A DNA stretch of 64,000 nt from Batillaria attramentaria. Taxonomy: Eukaryota; Mollusca; Gastropoda; Batillariidae. The translations under genes were made by a program, and so were the position numbers. Shown piece after piece: positions 1 to 10,141 of this stretch (positions are counted from its first letter, which is position 1; the number at the start of each line of letters is the position of its first letter). Where the stretch lies: positions 111,001 through 175,000 of the forward strand of contig JACVVK020000367.1 of the NCBI GenBank assembly GCA_018292915.2. The letters are read 5' to 3'. The notes below the pieces were generated by a model. That model searched no databases. It was not told the DNA's origin and saw nothing but the letters and a program-made list of their open reading frames with translations.

Positions 1-143
1 AAGCCGGAGTACATGGAGAGAACCCCGAATGAACGGTGCCACATACGAGAAGGAAAAATTCTTTGCCCCGAGTGGGTCTCGAGCCCTTGACCTATCGCAT
101 TGGTGACAAGTCTCTTAACCACTAGACCACCGACCACCCCCAT
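1..143 (-). mobile_element. tRNA-derived SINE, family B, cut by the window edge
   Basis: Read on the minus strand this begins with a tRNA-like head (GGTGGTCTAGTGGTTAAG, then a B box close to GGTTCGAGTCC) followed by a body reading GTGGCACCGTTCATTCGG and a GGGTTCTCTCC-type segment. The same head and body occur on the plus strand at 13125-13335, so this is a dispersed pol III-type element and not a tRNA gene. The 3' part lies outside the window. Confidence 0.7.
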
Positions 144-963
144 TTCAAAGACGGGGCAACGAGAAAAGGTCAGCACAAATATTTGGCTGCACTGTCCCAG
201 CTCCAAGCTTCTTTTGAAAGAAACAAACAAAAACATCCACAAATGTCTTGGAAAGCAAATAAGGAACGACCCCATTCAGAATGGGCAATGATGTTTTTCT
301 CGAGGAAGGTACCTTCACCTTCAAGACATCCTGTTGAGCTAACACCCTCTTTTCGAAATGTCCTTCAGTGGGTGCTGCCCCCTAGGAAACGTCCAACAAG
401 AAAGTGCTTGTGGCGACAACCCAAGGTCACATCTCTGGACAAAAATAAGAACGGGCAGCTCAAATTAGGAGTTTAATCCTCTCCATATTGCTCAATCGGG
501 ATCTGAAAAACATCTTGGCAGAACTGGCCGTGCCTCCAAATAGACCCGCGATATTGTGGGCTTGTTGTTGTAACCTATCGTAAGACCCTTACTGTATGCA
601 GGAACGGAATATTCCATTGTCGCTTACAGCAGCCTTTCTTGTGCCGATACGTGTCATTTACTCCATGTCCACGGTTGAGTGACCACAAGCAGGTGAGACC
701 TCGAGACCACCGCACAACAAGCAGCTTGTGTACAGGACGGTTATCCGCCCCTTAGGCAAAGTTGTGTCCCCTACATGAGATCGGCTTAGCAGCTAGTGAC
801 GTACAACAAATTGTCGGTCAGAAGAAACAGTTGTAAACGTGGTTTGGGTGCGGGACTACAAACGAAGGAATAAGTGAATCAAATAATATTATCTGTGTTC
901 GGGTCGAGCAGAAGAAAATGTCACGCTGCGGTCAGTCGTGACGTTATGCACGTTAGCATTTAC
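144..963. other. no gene recognised
   Basis: About 820 bases of mixed composition. The reading frames are short and show no recognisable domain. No repeat or RNA gene was seen. Confidence 0.5.
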
Positions 964-1066
964 GTGACAGTGGATAACCGAGCGTGACAGTGGATTAGCG
1001 AGCGTGACAGTGGATTAGCGAGCGTGACAGTGGATTAAGCGAGCGTGACAGTGGATTAGCGAGCGT
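964..1066. repeat. 20-bp minisatellite, 5 copies
   Basis: Five tandem copies of a unit containing GTGACAGTGGATTAGCGAGC. The first copy has AACC in place of TAGC and the fourth has one extra A. Confidence 0.9.
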
Positions 1067-1105
1067 AGGTTAAACGTCTGTCATCTCAACAAGAAGACGC
1101 CAACA

Positions 1106-1712
1106 TTGTGTTGTGTGTTGTCTGTGTTGTGTTGTCTGTGTTGTGTTGTCTGTGTTGTGTTGTCTGTGTTGTGTTGTCTGTGTTGTGTTGTCTGTGTTGT
1201 GTTGTCTGTGTTGTGTGTTGTGTTGTCTGTGTTGTGTTGTCTGTGTTGTGTTGTCTGTGTTGTGTTGTCTGTGTTGTGTTGTCTGTGTTGTGTTGTCTGT
1301 GTTGTGTTTTCTGTGTTGTGTTTTCTGTGTTGTTTTCTGTGTTGTTTTTTCTGTGTTGTGTTGTCTGTGTTGTGTTGTCTGTGTTGTGTTGTCTGTGTTG
1401 TGTGTTGTGTTGTCTGTGTTGTGTTGTCTGTGTTGTGTGTTGTCTGTGTTGTGTTGTCTGTGTTGTGTTGTCTGTGTTGTGTTGTCTGTGTTGTGTTTTC
1501 TGTGTTGTGTTTTCTGTGTTGTGTTGTCTGTGTTGTGTTGTCTGTGTTGTGTTTTCTGTGTTGTGTTTTCTGTGTTGTGTTTTCTGTGTTGTGTTTTCTG
1601 TGTTGTGTTGTCTGTGTTGTGTTTTCTGTGTTGTGTTTTCTGTGTTGTGTTGTCTGTGTTGTGTTTTCTGTGTTGTTTTTTCTGTGTTGTGTTTTCTGTG
1701 TTGTGTTTTCTT
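1106..1712. repeat. 14-bp GTGTTGTGTTGTCT minisatellite, about 600 bp
   Basis: Tandem GTGTTGTGTTGTCT units with a second form GTGTTGTGTTTTCT that becomes common in the 3' half. Long open frames rich in Cys/Val (plus strand) or Thr/Gln/His (minus strand) are by-products of the repeat. A few units lack part of the motif, which shifts the frame. Confidence 0.95.
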
Positions 1713-2071
1713 TTTAAACTGCCGCTCCTGTGACTGTGCATATTGCAGGAAACTCTGTCACAGTTGCAGAGTTGTCAGCGCTTCGGAGGCACCATTACAA
1801 TTAGAACGTGAGTTTGCGGTGACTTCCTTGTGCTTTTGGTCAGTGAGCGAGACACATCGCTACAGTGTCCCAGCGGGTGTTGTGTGTTGCACGAGAAGGC
1901 CAGCCACTGCGATCTTCCTCGTTCGGTGTCAAAACGCAAACTGTGCTGTGAAATCAGGCTGCCCTTGGCTTTTATGGGGGTTTCAGGGACGCTGAAAACT
2001 CTGCAAATGTGGCAGTTGTATGCGCTGCATTATACACAGTTGCAGGAGTTTACGCAGTCGGATTTAAAAAT

Positions 2072-2074
<3 letters not shown>
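1713..2074. other. no gene recognised
   Basis: Unique-looking sequence between the 14-bp array and an AC tract. The open frame running in from the array carries no recognisable domain. Confidence 0.4.

Positions 2075-2132
<58 letters not shown>
2075..2132. repeat. (AC)n microsatellite
   Basis: 29 uninterrupted AC dinucleotides. Confidence 0.98.
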
Positions 2133-2134
<2 letters not shown>

Positions 2135-2710
2135 TTTGTGGCCGGCTTTTTGCAGACCTTTAAAGTCGTCCTTGATATATGAAGACACAGCAAACCCACC
2201 AACAGGTCATGTACGTAATCAAGTAAACTGTACATTGGTCAGTATAGATCTGAAAATGGTGAGGGATATTGAACTGGTGGTACGGGTACATTACTTTTAC
2301 AGCACAATGATGATGGTAATGACATTTTGACATTTCAAAGGCATTACAAAAACTCAGTTCATGAACTTATTCAATTCAGTTCAAGTTACTTCAGTTCACT
2401 AAGACTTTATTTTGTCCCTCAAGGACAGTTACAACAAGACATTGGTGGACGGCCGTAAAAATTAATGACTGATAAAAGGACACAAGCTTTGAGATTCTCA
2501 CACATATCTCATCACATTATGTAGAATTTATATTATCATTATCACTCGTATCACATCATATCACATCATACCGGCTATATCATACCATATCATATCGTAC
2601 CATACATGCACCACAGAATAATTATCAAATGCTTCATTCTTATGTGGTCGCTTGCAGCGCCGTTGGGATGGGAGGGGTAAGAGGGGGAAGGAGAAGAAAA
2701 GAACAAGACA
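2133..2710. other. AT-rich spacer, no gene recognised
   Basis: It contains degenerate ATCATATCAC/ATACC runs at about 2530-2610, which resemble the ATACC tail of the family C SINE, but no SINE body is attached. Nothing else was recognised. Confidence 0.4.
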
Positions 2711-2779
2711 CAACCACCACCACCACCACCACCACCACCACCACCACCACCACCACCACAACAACAACAACAACAACAG
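2711..2779. repeat. (ACC)n then (ACA)n microsatellite
   Basis: About 15 ACC triplets followed by ACA triplets. They generate poly-Thr, poly-Trp, poly-Gly and poly-Val frames that are not genes. Confidence 0.95.
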
Positions 2780-2988
2780 TTAGTAAATTGCCGTTCTTGT
2801 CCGGTACACCAAACAATCCGCACACCAAGCGATAGTAATAAAAAACAATTAACTCTCAGCAGGTGTGGTAAGAGTAAGTTTACGAACACAACAGACAAAT
2901 TCTTGTACTCAGCTGACTGACCAAACTAGTCCGACTGCAACCAAACCAGCTCAGTCGCACCCACGACACAATTCGATATTCAGGTCAG

Positions 2989-3384
2989 TCACGGTATTGG
3001 AAGGACCTCGCTCAGCACTACTGTACAAGTACATACGTCATCGGACGCCGCATCTGACCAGCTGGTCCTGATCTGGAGGTCAGTGCACAGCGCGTGGTCA
3101 ACTCGTGTCCTGACCCGGTTCACAGTCCACGCACTGATTCCCCCCCAGGTATTCTGATCGCTCTCCAACACCCACGCCTCGTAGACACGGTCCAGCGATT
3201 GCCTGCATTTTGCTGTACGGGGACAAACAACGCTGGTGCGGTCCGCTGCACATGCAGGTCCTGCAGGAGACGTCCTTGGGGTTGCCGCCGGACAACCGGG
3301 ACTGGATCTTGCCATGGTCGAAGACTATCGCGATGCTCATGTCGACACGGTTATGATCCGACGGGCTAGGATCATACAAACGAC
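2989..3384 (-). other. coding-like stretch, function unknown
   Basis: Two overlapping minus-strand frames have unusually gene-like composition. One (roughly 3384-3098) includes the segments FDHGKIQSRLSGG and CRTCMCSG. The other (3315-2989) includes CPRTAKCRQSLDRVYEAW. A single frame change near 3230-3250 could join them, so this could be an exon, a broken gene fragment or chance. A CCTAG near 3371-3367 on the minus strand could act as a splice acceptor. I do not recognise the family. Confidence 0.2.
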
Positions 3385-3388
3385 AGTT

Positions 3389-3515
3389 GCTTCTTTTCCC
3401 GTCATGCACCCGTTCTAAGCTTCTTTTCCCGTCATGCACCCGTTCTAAGCTTCTTTTCCCGTCATGCACCCGTTCTAAGCTTCTTTTCCCGTCATGCACC
3501 CGTTCTAAGCTTCTT
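3389..3515. repeat. 30-bp minisatellite, 4 copies
   Basis: Four essentially identical 30-bp units containing CCCGTCATGCACCCGTTC, plus the first bases of a fifth. Confidence 0.95.
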
Positions 3516-3814
3516 CAGGTGATCAGGCTGCACGAGCTGCAGTCACTCATCCACCAGCAGACTTTCGATTTCCATTTCGATTCTGCGCGGCCAACATACT
3601 TCCGCGTACTGCATTCTGAGCTCTGTATGTCATTCAAGGTAAATGAACACCTACAACTACTGGTTACATTTGTTGTTGTTGTTGTTTTGTTGTTTGCTTG
3701 GGTTTTGTTGTTGTTTTGAGTTGTTCTTGTTGTTACTGTTGCTGCTGCTGTGGTTTGTTGTTGTTGTTTGGGGGGAGGGTTGAAGCTCAGTGGTCTTAGA
3801 ATAGAAGCGCTTAA
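3516..3814. other. T/G-rich spacer
   Basis: Unique sequence to about 3660, then GTT/GTTTT low-complexity sequence to about 3780. No gene was recognised. Confidence 0.5.
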
Positions 3815-3922
3815 ATTAGTGAAGCTACATCAATTAGTGAAGCTACATCAATTAGTGAAGCTACATCAATTAGTGAAGCTACATCAATTAGTGAAGCTAC
3901 ATCAATTAGTGAAGCTACATCA
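3815..3922. repeat. 18-bp minisatellite, exactly 6 copies
   Basis: Six perfect copies of ATTAGTGAAGCTACATCA. Because 18 is divisible by 3, all frames stay open through the array. Confidence 0.98.
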
Positions 3923-4039
3923 AAGATTGCGCTACTCTTACCATACAAAGTCTTTGACCACAGTACATTGTTACGTGGTCGAACCCTTTTCCTGCGATAG
4001 TCCATGCAGTCACGATCAATTGCTGACTGGCGGTTGATC

Positions 4040-4138
4040 AATCACCTGTAATTAACAATCACTTGTAATTAACAATCACCTGTAATTAACAATCACCTGT
4101 AATTAACAATCACCTGTAATTAACAATCACCTGTAATT
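4040..4138. repeat. 17-bp minisatellite, about 6 copies
   Basis: Tandem AATCACCTGTAATTAAC; the second copy has ACTTG in place of ACCTG. Confidence 0.95.
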
Positions 4139-4494
4139 CATGATAAGCTTTACATAAGTGACCATTTGTACTTGTTTCACACTCTCAGAACTTCAGCTGG
4201 CCTGTGGCCTGTGGTTTTGACTTGGTGCCTTGAGCTATGTGATCGCATTCCGGGTACTAAACGGGTGGCTTTGGTGTGGTTAGAAGGAATGCCGAAAAGC
4301 AAAACGTGAGAACAAAAGCGGTAATGGTTACACGGTACATCAGTTCTGGCACTGGAAAAACGAGTCATAAGTACTTCGGCAGTGTTCGTTTTGTCCTCTC
4401 GCTGAATGAATTGACGTAAGAGAATGCAGATTGCTGCGAAGTGGACATAATAAGCTGGACATGTAGTCGGGCGTATTCTGACTTCAAGGGGCCT
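4139..4494. other. no gene recognised
   Basis: Unique-looking sequence. The open frame on the minus strand has no recognisable domain and runs into a CT tract. Confidence 0.4.
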
Positions 4495-4784
4495 CACTCT
4501 CTCTCTCTCTCTCTCTCTCTCTTGGTAAAACTCCAACACATCAACACATCAGCTCTCTCTCTCTCTCTTCCTTATATCAGTGATTTGTGTTTACAAAGGT
4601 CGCACGTGTGTGTGAATGCGTTTGGACCTGATGGACGATTTTCCCTATGGTTTTGTTTCCTGTAGTTTAATGCATAATTTTCTGTGTTGAATTTGTTCTT
4701 GTATATTTTGCTCCATTTTTTTTTTCCTTAGTAGATAAACAAATGGACAGACAGGCAGAGACAGACAGACAGACAGACAGACAG

Positions 4785-4832
<48 letters not shown>

Positions 4833-4865
4833 CAAACATACAGAGACGGGCACAGAGAGAGTGAG
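4495..4865. repeat. CT, GACA and GA microsatellite cluster
   Basis: (CT)n at 4495-4520 and again near 4553-4568, (GACA)n at about 4745-4785 and (GA)n at 4790-4830, separated by short unique segments. Confidence 0.9.
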
Positions 4866-4980
4866 GGTGGGTGGGTGTTTGGGAGTTTAACGTCCTTTCC
4901 CACCACGTTTGGGTGATACCAAAGACGGGGCAACGAGAAAAAAGGTCAGTACAAATATTTGTCCCCCGTCGGGATTCAGA
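4866..4980 (-). mobile_element. SINE family A, 3' part
   Basis: The minus strand reads the B-box end, then CAAATATTTGTACTGACC, then CGTTGCCCCGTCTTTGGTAT, and ends in a GGACGTTAAACTCCC tail. This matches the complete copies at 55188 and 58431. The head is missing or replaced by a GA tract at 5010-5038. Confidence 0.75.
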
Positions 4981-5000
4981 GAGCAGAGGGAGAGAGTGAG

Positions 5001-5039
<39 letters not shown>

Positions 5040-5042
<3 letters not shown>

Positions 5043-5463
5043 GACTGACGAGTGGCGTCAAGTAATCATCAGCCGGAATGATTAGACTTTAAGGGCGTTT
5101 CGAGCTGAGGTTTACCGGGTGCTTATACTATATCCGGGTATGATGCGTTGTCACAGGTATCAAAGCTTCACTAACTGTGCATATGTGCACGTTCACAGCC
5201 TGTCACGGTTTAAAAAAGTATTAGCGCACATCCGGAACGTAAATAACCACATTATTACGACCCTGGCGAGACGCCAAACCGTGAAACTTCAACTTGTGAT
5301 CAGTACATGCCTACCCTACACCTGACGTCAGTGTGCGGCCATTCTGACGGCTATAATACGTTTTCTTTCCACTGAAATACTAAAGGCCCTCAAGATTCAA
5401 GATTCAATATTCACGATTTTTATACTCACACATCGGTCTGAGCTGAACTGTCCGTGTCTAGAC
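5040..5463. other. no gene recognised
   Basis: Unique-looking sequence with one perfect TGACGTCA octamer at 5323-5330. No domain-bearing frame was seen. Confidence 0.4.
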
Positions 5464-5777
5464 TCGAGTCAAAATCACGTGCACACTTGTTTACAGTGCC
5501 TGGCCCGCCTTCGTGTACACACGCACGCACGAATATCAAGTGTGCACGCTAAAAATCCCACGTCCATCTTTCGAAGAAGAGTATGTTGTGGCCGGTGGCG
5601 CGGAATGACTGAAATACTGTCGCACGTGCCACACTGAGTGGCTGGGTGAAGGTTTGCACATAACATAGCGCATACCGGTAGCAGGCTTTCGCTGCCTTGT
5701 CCTTCAGCCCTGCGGCGCCATGAGCATTTCAGAAAAGATGGATACGTGCACAGAGGAGGTCTACCATACCATACCAT
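5464..5777 (+). mobile_element. SINE family C, 5'-truncated
   Basis: This plus-strand body is clearly homologous over about 310 bp to the minus-strand element at 40527-40963. Shared segments include TCAAGTGTGCACGCT, AATCCCACGT and GCGGCGCCATGAGCA, and both end in a CCATA-type tail. The copy starts just downstream of where the tRNA-like head of the other copy ends, as expected of a 5'-truncated retroposon. Confidence 0.75.
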
Positions 5778-6227
5778 AATCTATACTTGGTGCCTGGCAC
5801 CCAAACTCATAGTTTCAGCCCCTCATATGGTCACGGTTAAAACCATTTGTGAGGATAAAATTGACAGAAGTTGGCCACATCAGGTAACCGGGTTTTTGAG
5901 TTCAGTACTATAAATAGTGCTACTGCCTTGACTGACACACAGCCGGACACGTCGAGACATGAAAGAGGGAAATGTACACACGGCTGAATCCCAAGTAGAA
6001 AAAAAGACGATTCTGTATGTCACGAAACGCAAACGTGACCGTGACTACCAAGAAAAGTTAACAAAAGGCTGCTGGGCTAAAAATAGCCCTCATCAAATAC
6101 CTTAGCTGTGGATAAGCAAATAAGCCCTGAATCTGAGTGGGTGACTGATGTGTGTATGAGAGTAGTCTGGCGTCTGTCATAAGCCGCTTTGGCCGGATAG
6201 TGAAATTACTGACGTTCCAGCTACATT

Positions 6228-6262
<35 letters not shown>

Positions 6263-6618
6263 GTTTATCATGTGTACTTTTCTCTTCTTCATTTCCTTTA
6301 GATAATTAATACTTTAGTATGTCTTTTTTTTCTCTTTTTTCCTTTTTTCCCCAATGTTGTGATATTGTCTTTTTCTTCTTTTTTAAATACACTTTCATGC
6401 AGAATAGCAGGACAGCTTGTAAGACAGGCAGCAATGCCTAAATGCTCTATCCTGAATTAAAAAAAACCCGTTCATCATCATCATCATCATCATCTCTCTC
6501 TCTCTCTCTCTAAAGTTTTGATAATGCTGATTATGATATCATCTCTTCGTCTTTACGTTATATCATTTAGCAGTTTAGGTTGATTTATTAGTTTAGCGCT
6601 AAATTTAATAGGTTTATA
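5778..6618. other. no gene recognised; CT and TCA microsatellites
   Basis: Unique sequence with (CT)n at 6230-6260, T-rich sequence at 6320-6385, and (ATC)n followed by (CT)n at about 6472-6511. No gene was recognised. Confidence 0.4.
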
Positions 6619-6622
6619 CATG

Positions 6623-7371
6623 TGTGATGGTGTTGAGTGAATCAGGCAGGCAGGGAGACCAAACACAGCGGTCGCTATGACATGAGTTTTATTGCAACAG
6701 GAAAACAGCAACAAATGGCAGAGCGGGGAGCGACAATCCGTGCAGTGACTCGCGGCAGGGCTGGCTGGCGACTGTCCAGTGAGGCGTAGCTCGCGGCTAC
6801 TTATGCGCCCAGCGCGAGCCGCAAAGAAAGCAACGGTCGCTCGCAGCAGAAACAAGGGCTAGATGCTCTCGAGCGGCGAAATCTGTGTTTGTTTACCCAC
6901 AGAAAACTAACAATAGCGGGCGTAATACAACAGCTACAAACTTCAAACAAACTGCATTCAAAAGAGCGTGAAAAATACTTTAAAATGGCATAAGTTTCGA
7001 ACATTATCAATGTACAAAGAATTTCCTATCGCCGATTTAAGAGCGTAAAGGCTGGGACCACGCATTCGAAAAGTGGTGAAAATGGCAAAATACACCCGTT
7101 AAACTACAAAACAGCGCTAAAAACAAAACATAACTAAAAAGTACAAACTCTTCCGAAACTACTATAGTTTAAATGATAACTTTAGGTTAAGTGACTGCGG
7201 AGATATTTAGCACTAAATGGACACAAACAAACACAAGTAACTGACACGTGGCTATCGTGGATCCGCAACGCTCCACGCGTGCGGTAGCCTACAGGCGAAC
7301 AAAGCCGGCGGCACACAGCTGGCCGGAGAACCTAGGGTAGTGGGCGAGATGGTCCAAACCACTCGGCTACA
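6623..7371 (-). repeat. 3' LTR, long form (749 bp)
   Basis: It shares its first 26 bases and its last 126 bases with the LTR at 8871-9022, without a mismatch that I can see. It has 597 extra bases between them (about 6649-7245). On the minus strand an AATAAA lies at 6693-6688, about 65 bases before the LTR end, a normal position for LTR polyadenylation. The extra segment probably holds most of U3/R, including any promoter. Confidence 0.8.
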
Positions 7372-8141
7372 TCTCCCCACACTGAAACACAACCAGCGGC
7401 CTCGCTGGTGAAAACCAAAAACGCACTATGCTAAGCCCATCCCCAAAGGGCAACAGCAAGATACACAAAGAGCCAACCATCATGTGGCACCACATCAAAA
7501 ATACTAGTAAACCAGTACAAAACCCTGTTCTCTCGAATTACAAACCATCACAGCCAGTTGTACAAAACTGTTACTAAGCAAGGTTGCATCTAGCAAAACT
7601 GATAGAAACCGGGTATTTAACCATCATGAATCTAACCAGTATAACACAATGCTCAAAACAAGTCAACCACAAAGAGTTACCACGATCAAGCCAACCTAAT
7701 TAACATAGACAACATGTTTCAAACAGTCCAATTCAGTCCAAACTGATACTCCAACAGTCCATTACCTACAAAAATTCCACAGAGGTGACTAACACCACGA
7801 CTCAAGTTCTCAAGAAACTGCGCTGAAAATGTACATAAAGATAGCGCTAAACATATGAAAATAGCCCCAATCACGCCACATAGCCCAAACCATGAAAATA
7901 CAACATGCACACATCAGTACTGACTAACAACATGACACCAACTCAGTCAAACACAATGATCAACAAAAAAAAAAAAAAACGACTACCGAGAATCACCACC
8001 TCAAGTTAAACTAAAATGAACACACACATGTATCATAACAAAGATCAGTCATCACGCACTCCTCTCTACTGTCCATCTCACAGAACACTGGTAACACACT
8101 TGGAACGATCAACAGTCAACCACGTAACACAATACACAGTC
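7372..8141 (-). other. internal non-coding region of the LTR element
   Basis: About 770 AC-rich bases between the Gag stop and the 3' LTR. The frames are short. A run of about 15 A residues lies near 7965-7979. This is where pol would be in a complete element; nothing like it is recognisable. Confidence 0.6.
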
Positions 8142-8801
8142 TCAGGGTCGCCACATCACCTTCTGCTGTGCAGGCTGTGTAGAGCGCTTCACGCGCACAG
8201 TCTCGGGTCTCTTTGATCTCGGCGCAACGGATTTGACCACAGAGTACACAGTCACATGGCCGGCTTTGGCCGGGATGCCGCTGGACTTGCTTCCACTACC
8301 CGGACTGCTGGTACGGGTGACACTGTTCACAGCCGCAGCAGGTGGCTGCTGCGTAGCAGTCCGGACAGTCTGTCGGATTTCGGCCGCAGGAACTGGAGTC
8401 GGGACAGGCCGCGGCGCAAGGCCTGCTGGAGCAGCAGCCGGGAACTTCGGTCCGTTGTCCCGCTTCTGATGGTGCGTTGTCGGCGGCGGCGGTGCCGAGG
8501 GAGGGGCCTGTTGGTGCTGCCCCTTACGTTGTCGCCGGCGTCGCCGAGGCCTCTTCCGCCGCCGGTAGTTCTGCTTGGCTGGGCACGCACGCTCAAAGTG
8601 CCCGGCCTGGTCACAACAGTAGCACCTCGATCTTGTTGAGTGCTCCTGGTCGGCTTGTGGAGTAGAAACCGGCTCCCGACGCTCCCCCAGCTCTGCGGAG
8701 AGGGCAGCCACAGTGAGGCGAAGCTGCCCAATCTCTGCCGACATCGCAGAGAGCTGCTGCTTCAGGGCCTCGGGGTATGCAGTAACTGCTGGTGGTTCCA
8801 T
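8142..8801 (-). CDS. Gag-like protein with CCHC zinc knuckle
   Basis: A 219-residue frame read from the ATG at 8801; the frame is also open upstream into the LTR, but the first ATG after the primer-site region is the more natural start. Residues about 10-42 form a Leu/Ala/Glu-rich helix that may be coiled coil. A retroviral-type knuckle CYCCDQAGHFERAC (C60, C63, H68, C73) follows. Next come a strongly basic block with RRRKRPRRRRRQRKG (about 80-94) and a Pro/Ala-rich tail. In retroelements this arrangement belongs to nucleocapsid, which packages the element's RNA. The usual capsid domain of about 200 residues is missing, so the protein is either a remnant or a specialised Gag of a non-autonomous element. 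No enzyme domains follow. Confidence 0.65.
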   Translation of the reverse strand: MEPPAVTAYPEALKQQLSAMSAEIGQLRLTVAALSAELGERREPVSTPQADQEHSTRSRCYCCDQAGHFERACPAKQNYRRRKRPRRRRRQRKGQHQQAPPSAPPPPTTHHQKRDNGPKFPAAAPAGLAPRPVPTPVPAAEIRQTVRTATQQPPAAAVNSVTRTSSPGSGSKSSGIPAKAGHVTVYSVVKSVAPRSKRPETVRVKRSTQPAQQKVMWRP

Positions 8802-8870
8802 GGCTGTTCCCGCTGCTCTGTTTCCTGTTGACGGCTCCCTTGATGATGATCCTGCTCGCAGCGCCAGTTT

Positions 8871-9022
8871 TGTGATGGTGTTGAGTGAATCAGGCAACGT
8901 GGCTATCGTGGATCCGCAACGCTCCACGCGTGCGGTAGCCTACAGGCGAACAAAGCCGGCGGCACACAGCTGGCCGGAGAACCTAGGGTAGTGGGCGAGA
9001 TGGTCCAAACCACTCGGCTACA
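8871..9022 (-). repeat. 5' LTR, short form (152 bp)
   Basis: It consists of 26 bases matching the start and 126 bases matching the end of the long LTR, joined directly at about 8896/8897. LTRs are identical at insertion, so the missing 597 bases were most likely deleted here after integration. The absence of the central segment probably removed the element's own promoter. Confidence 0.75.
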
Positions 9023-9026
9023 CATG

Positions 9027-9301
9027 TAAATAGTTTAGAAATAGCACAGTTTGGTGACAGCGGCCAAAACGTCTAGCGCTATGAAAAAAACGTGTCAAAG
9101 GTCAAATCTCAGAACCCTAGACACAATAAACTCATTTTAAAAGTTATTAATTTGTCTGTTTGTTTGTTTGTCTGTTTGTTTGTTTGTCTGTTTTGTGTGT
9201 GTGTGTGTGTGGGGGGGGGGGGTTGTTGTTGTTGTTGTTTTGGGGGTATTTTATTTGTTTGTTTGCTGGGGTTTTTTTTTGGGTTGTTCTTCTTCTTGCT
9301 G

Positions 9302-9346
<45 letters not shown>

Positions 9347-10141
9347 GGGAAGGGGGGGGGGGGTCATCATGCAACTCTACTAAGCATCATAAATGATACC
9401 ACAATATACATTTACTTTTCTTACACAAGGAACCATTGAATGATATTCTCCAACCATGCTTCACTATTAGTAGTTTTCAAATGTTGTATAAGGTCTCATT
9501 TCGACCACGCATGACATTACTGGGTTCACATGGTATGTCGCCAATGACGTCAGTGTGTCCACGAGGCAATGAAAAACAATAAAGCAATAAAGGGGCCAAC
9601 GTTATCATTGTTATGCTCACAGTTCGTTCTGAGCTGTTTTCGTGGTATCTGTCATCACACCACTTAGACACCTGCACAGTGACAGCGTCTGTAATGCTGG
9701 CACTGAGCCAACAGAAGCGTACTCGATGAGGCAGCGACCACACTGAGCACTCCAGTACTGTAACAACAGTCGTAGAATTTGAATGTTCAACTGCTCGCGC
9801 AAAATTCAGACAAAATTGTATGGCATTGAGAGCTGTACTAATCATCAAGATAGAGTTGGCTCAGCAAAGATGGAATTAACTCGTTTAAGTCATCAGTTAC
9901 AAACCGGTACAACGCGCCGCTATCAGTTACACACCGGTACAACCCGGTATAGGCAAATCTTGATCAACATCTTACAAATACTCCCCCCCCACCCCCACCC
10001 CCACCCCCACCTCAAGGTCGACGGACGGTCTCACAACCTCGCCAACTTCGGTATTCATTCAATCTGTTCTTCCTCCCCCGCCACAAAAACCCGTGTCCTT
10101 CATTCATACCGGCCGGCTGCCGTCACTCAAGTCAAGTCACC
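9027..10141. other. spacer with low-complexity tracts, no gene recognised
   Basis: TTTG, G-rich and (GT)n tracts occupy 9150-9363, and a CCCCCA tract lies near 9980-10010. A perfect TGACGTCA octamer lies at 9545-9552. The remainder has no recognisable gene. Confidence 0.5.

Larger units (their letters stand above)
6619..9026 (-). mobile_element. compact LTR retrotransposon with Gag only
   Basis: Two direct repeats that start TGTGATGGTG and end CGGCTACA bound a 1.5-kb internal region, and both sides carry CATG as a likely 4-bp target duplication (6619-6622 and 9023-9026). On the minus strand a polypurine stretch GTGGGGAGA lies directly before the 3' LTR (7380-7372). A TGGCGCTGCGAGCAGG stretch lies four bases after the 5' LTR and is the expected place for a primer-binding site. 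The only coding region is a short zinc-knuckle Gag; no protease, reverse transcriptase or integrase frame is present. This makes it a non-autonomous or heavily deleted element, probably Ty3/Gypsy-like, but the lineage is not proven. Confidence 0.8.

Noticed and set aside
1070..1995. Long Cys/Val-rich and Thr/Gln/His-rich open frames
   Set aside because: They arise from the 14-bp GTGTTGTGTTGTCT array; no start context, domain or codon bias supports a protein.
8256..8731. Alternative frames across the Gag region
   Set aside because: They overlap the zinc-knuckle frame in other registers, lack any domain and owe their length to high GC content.
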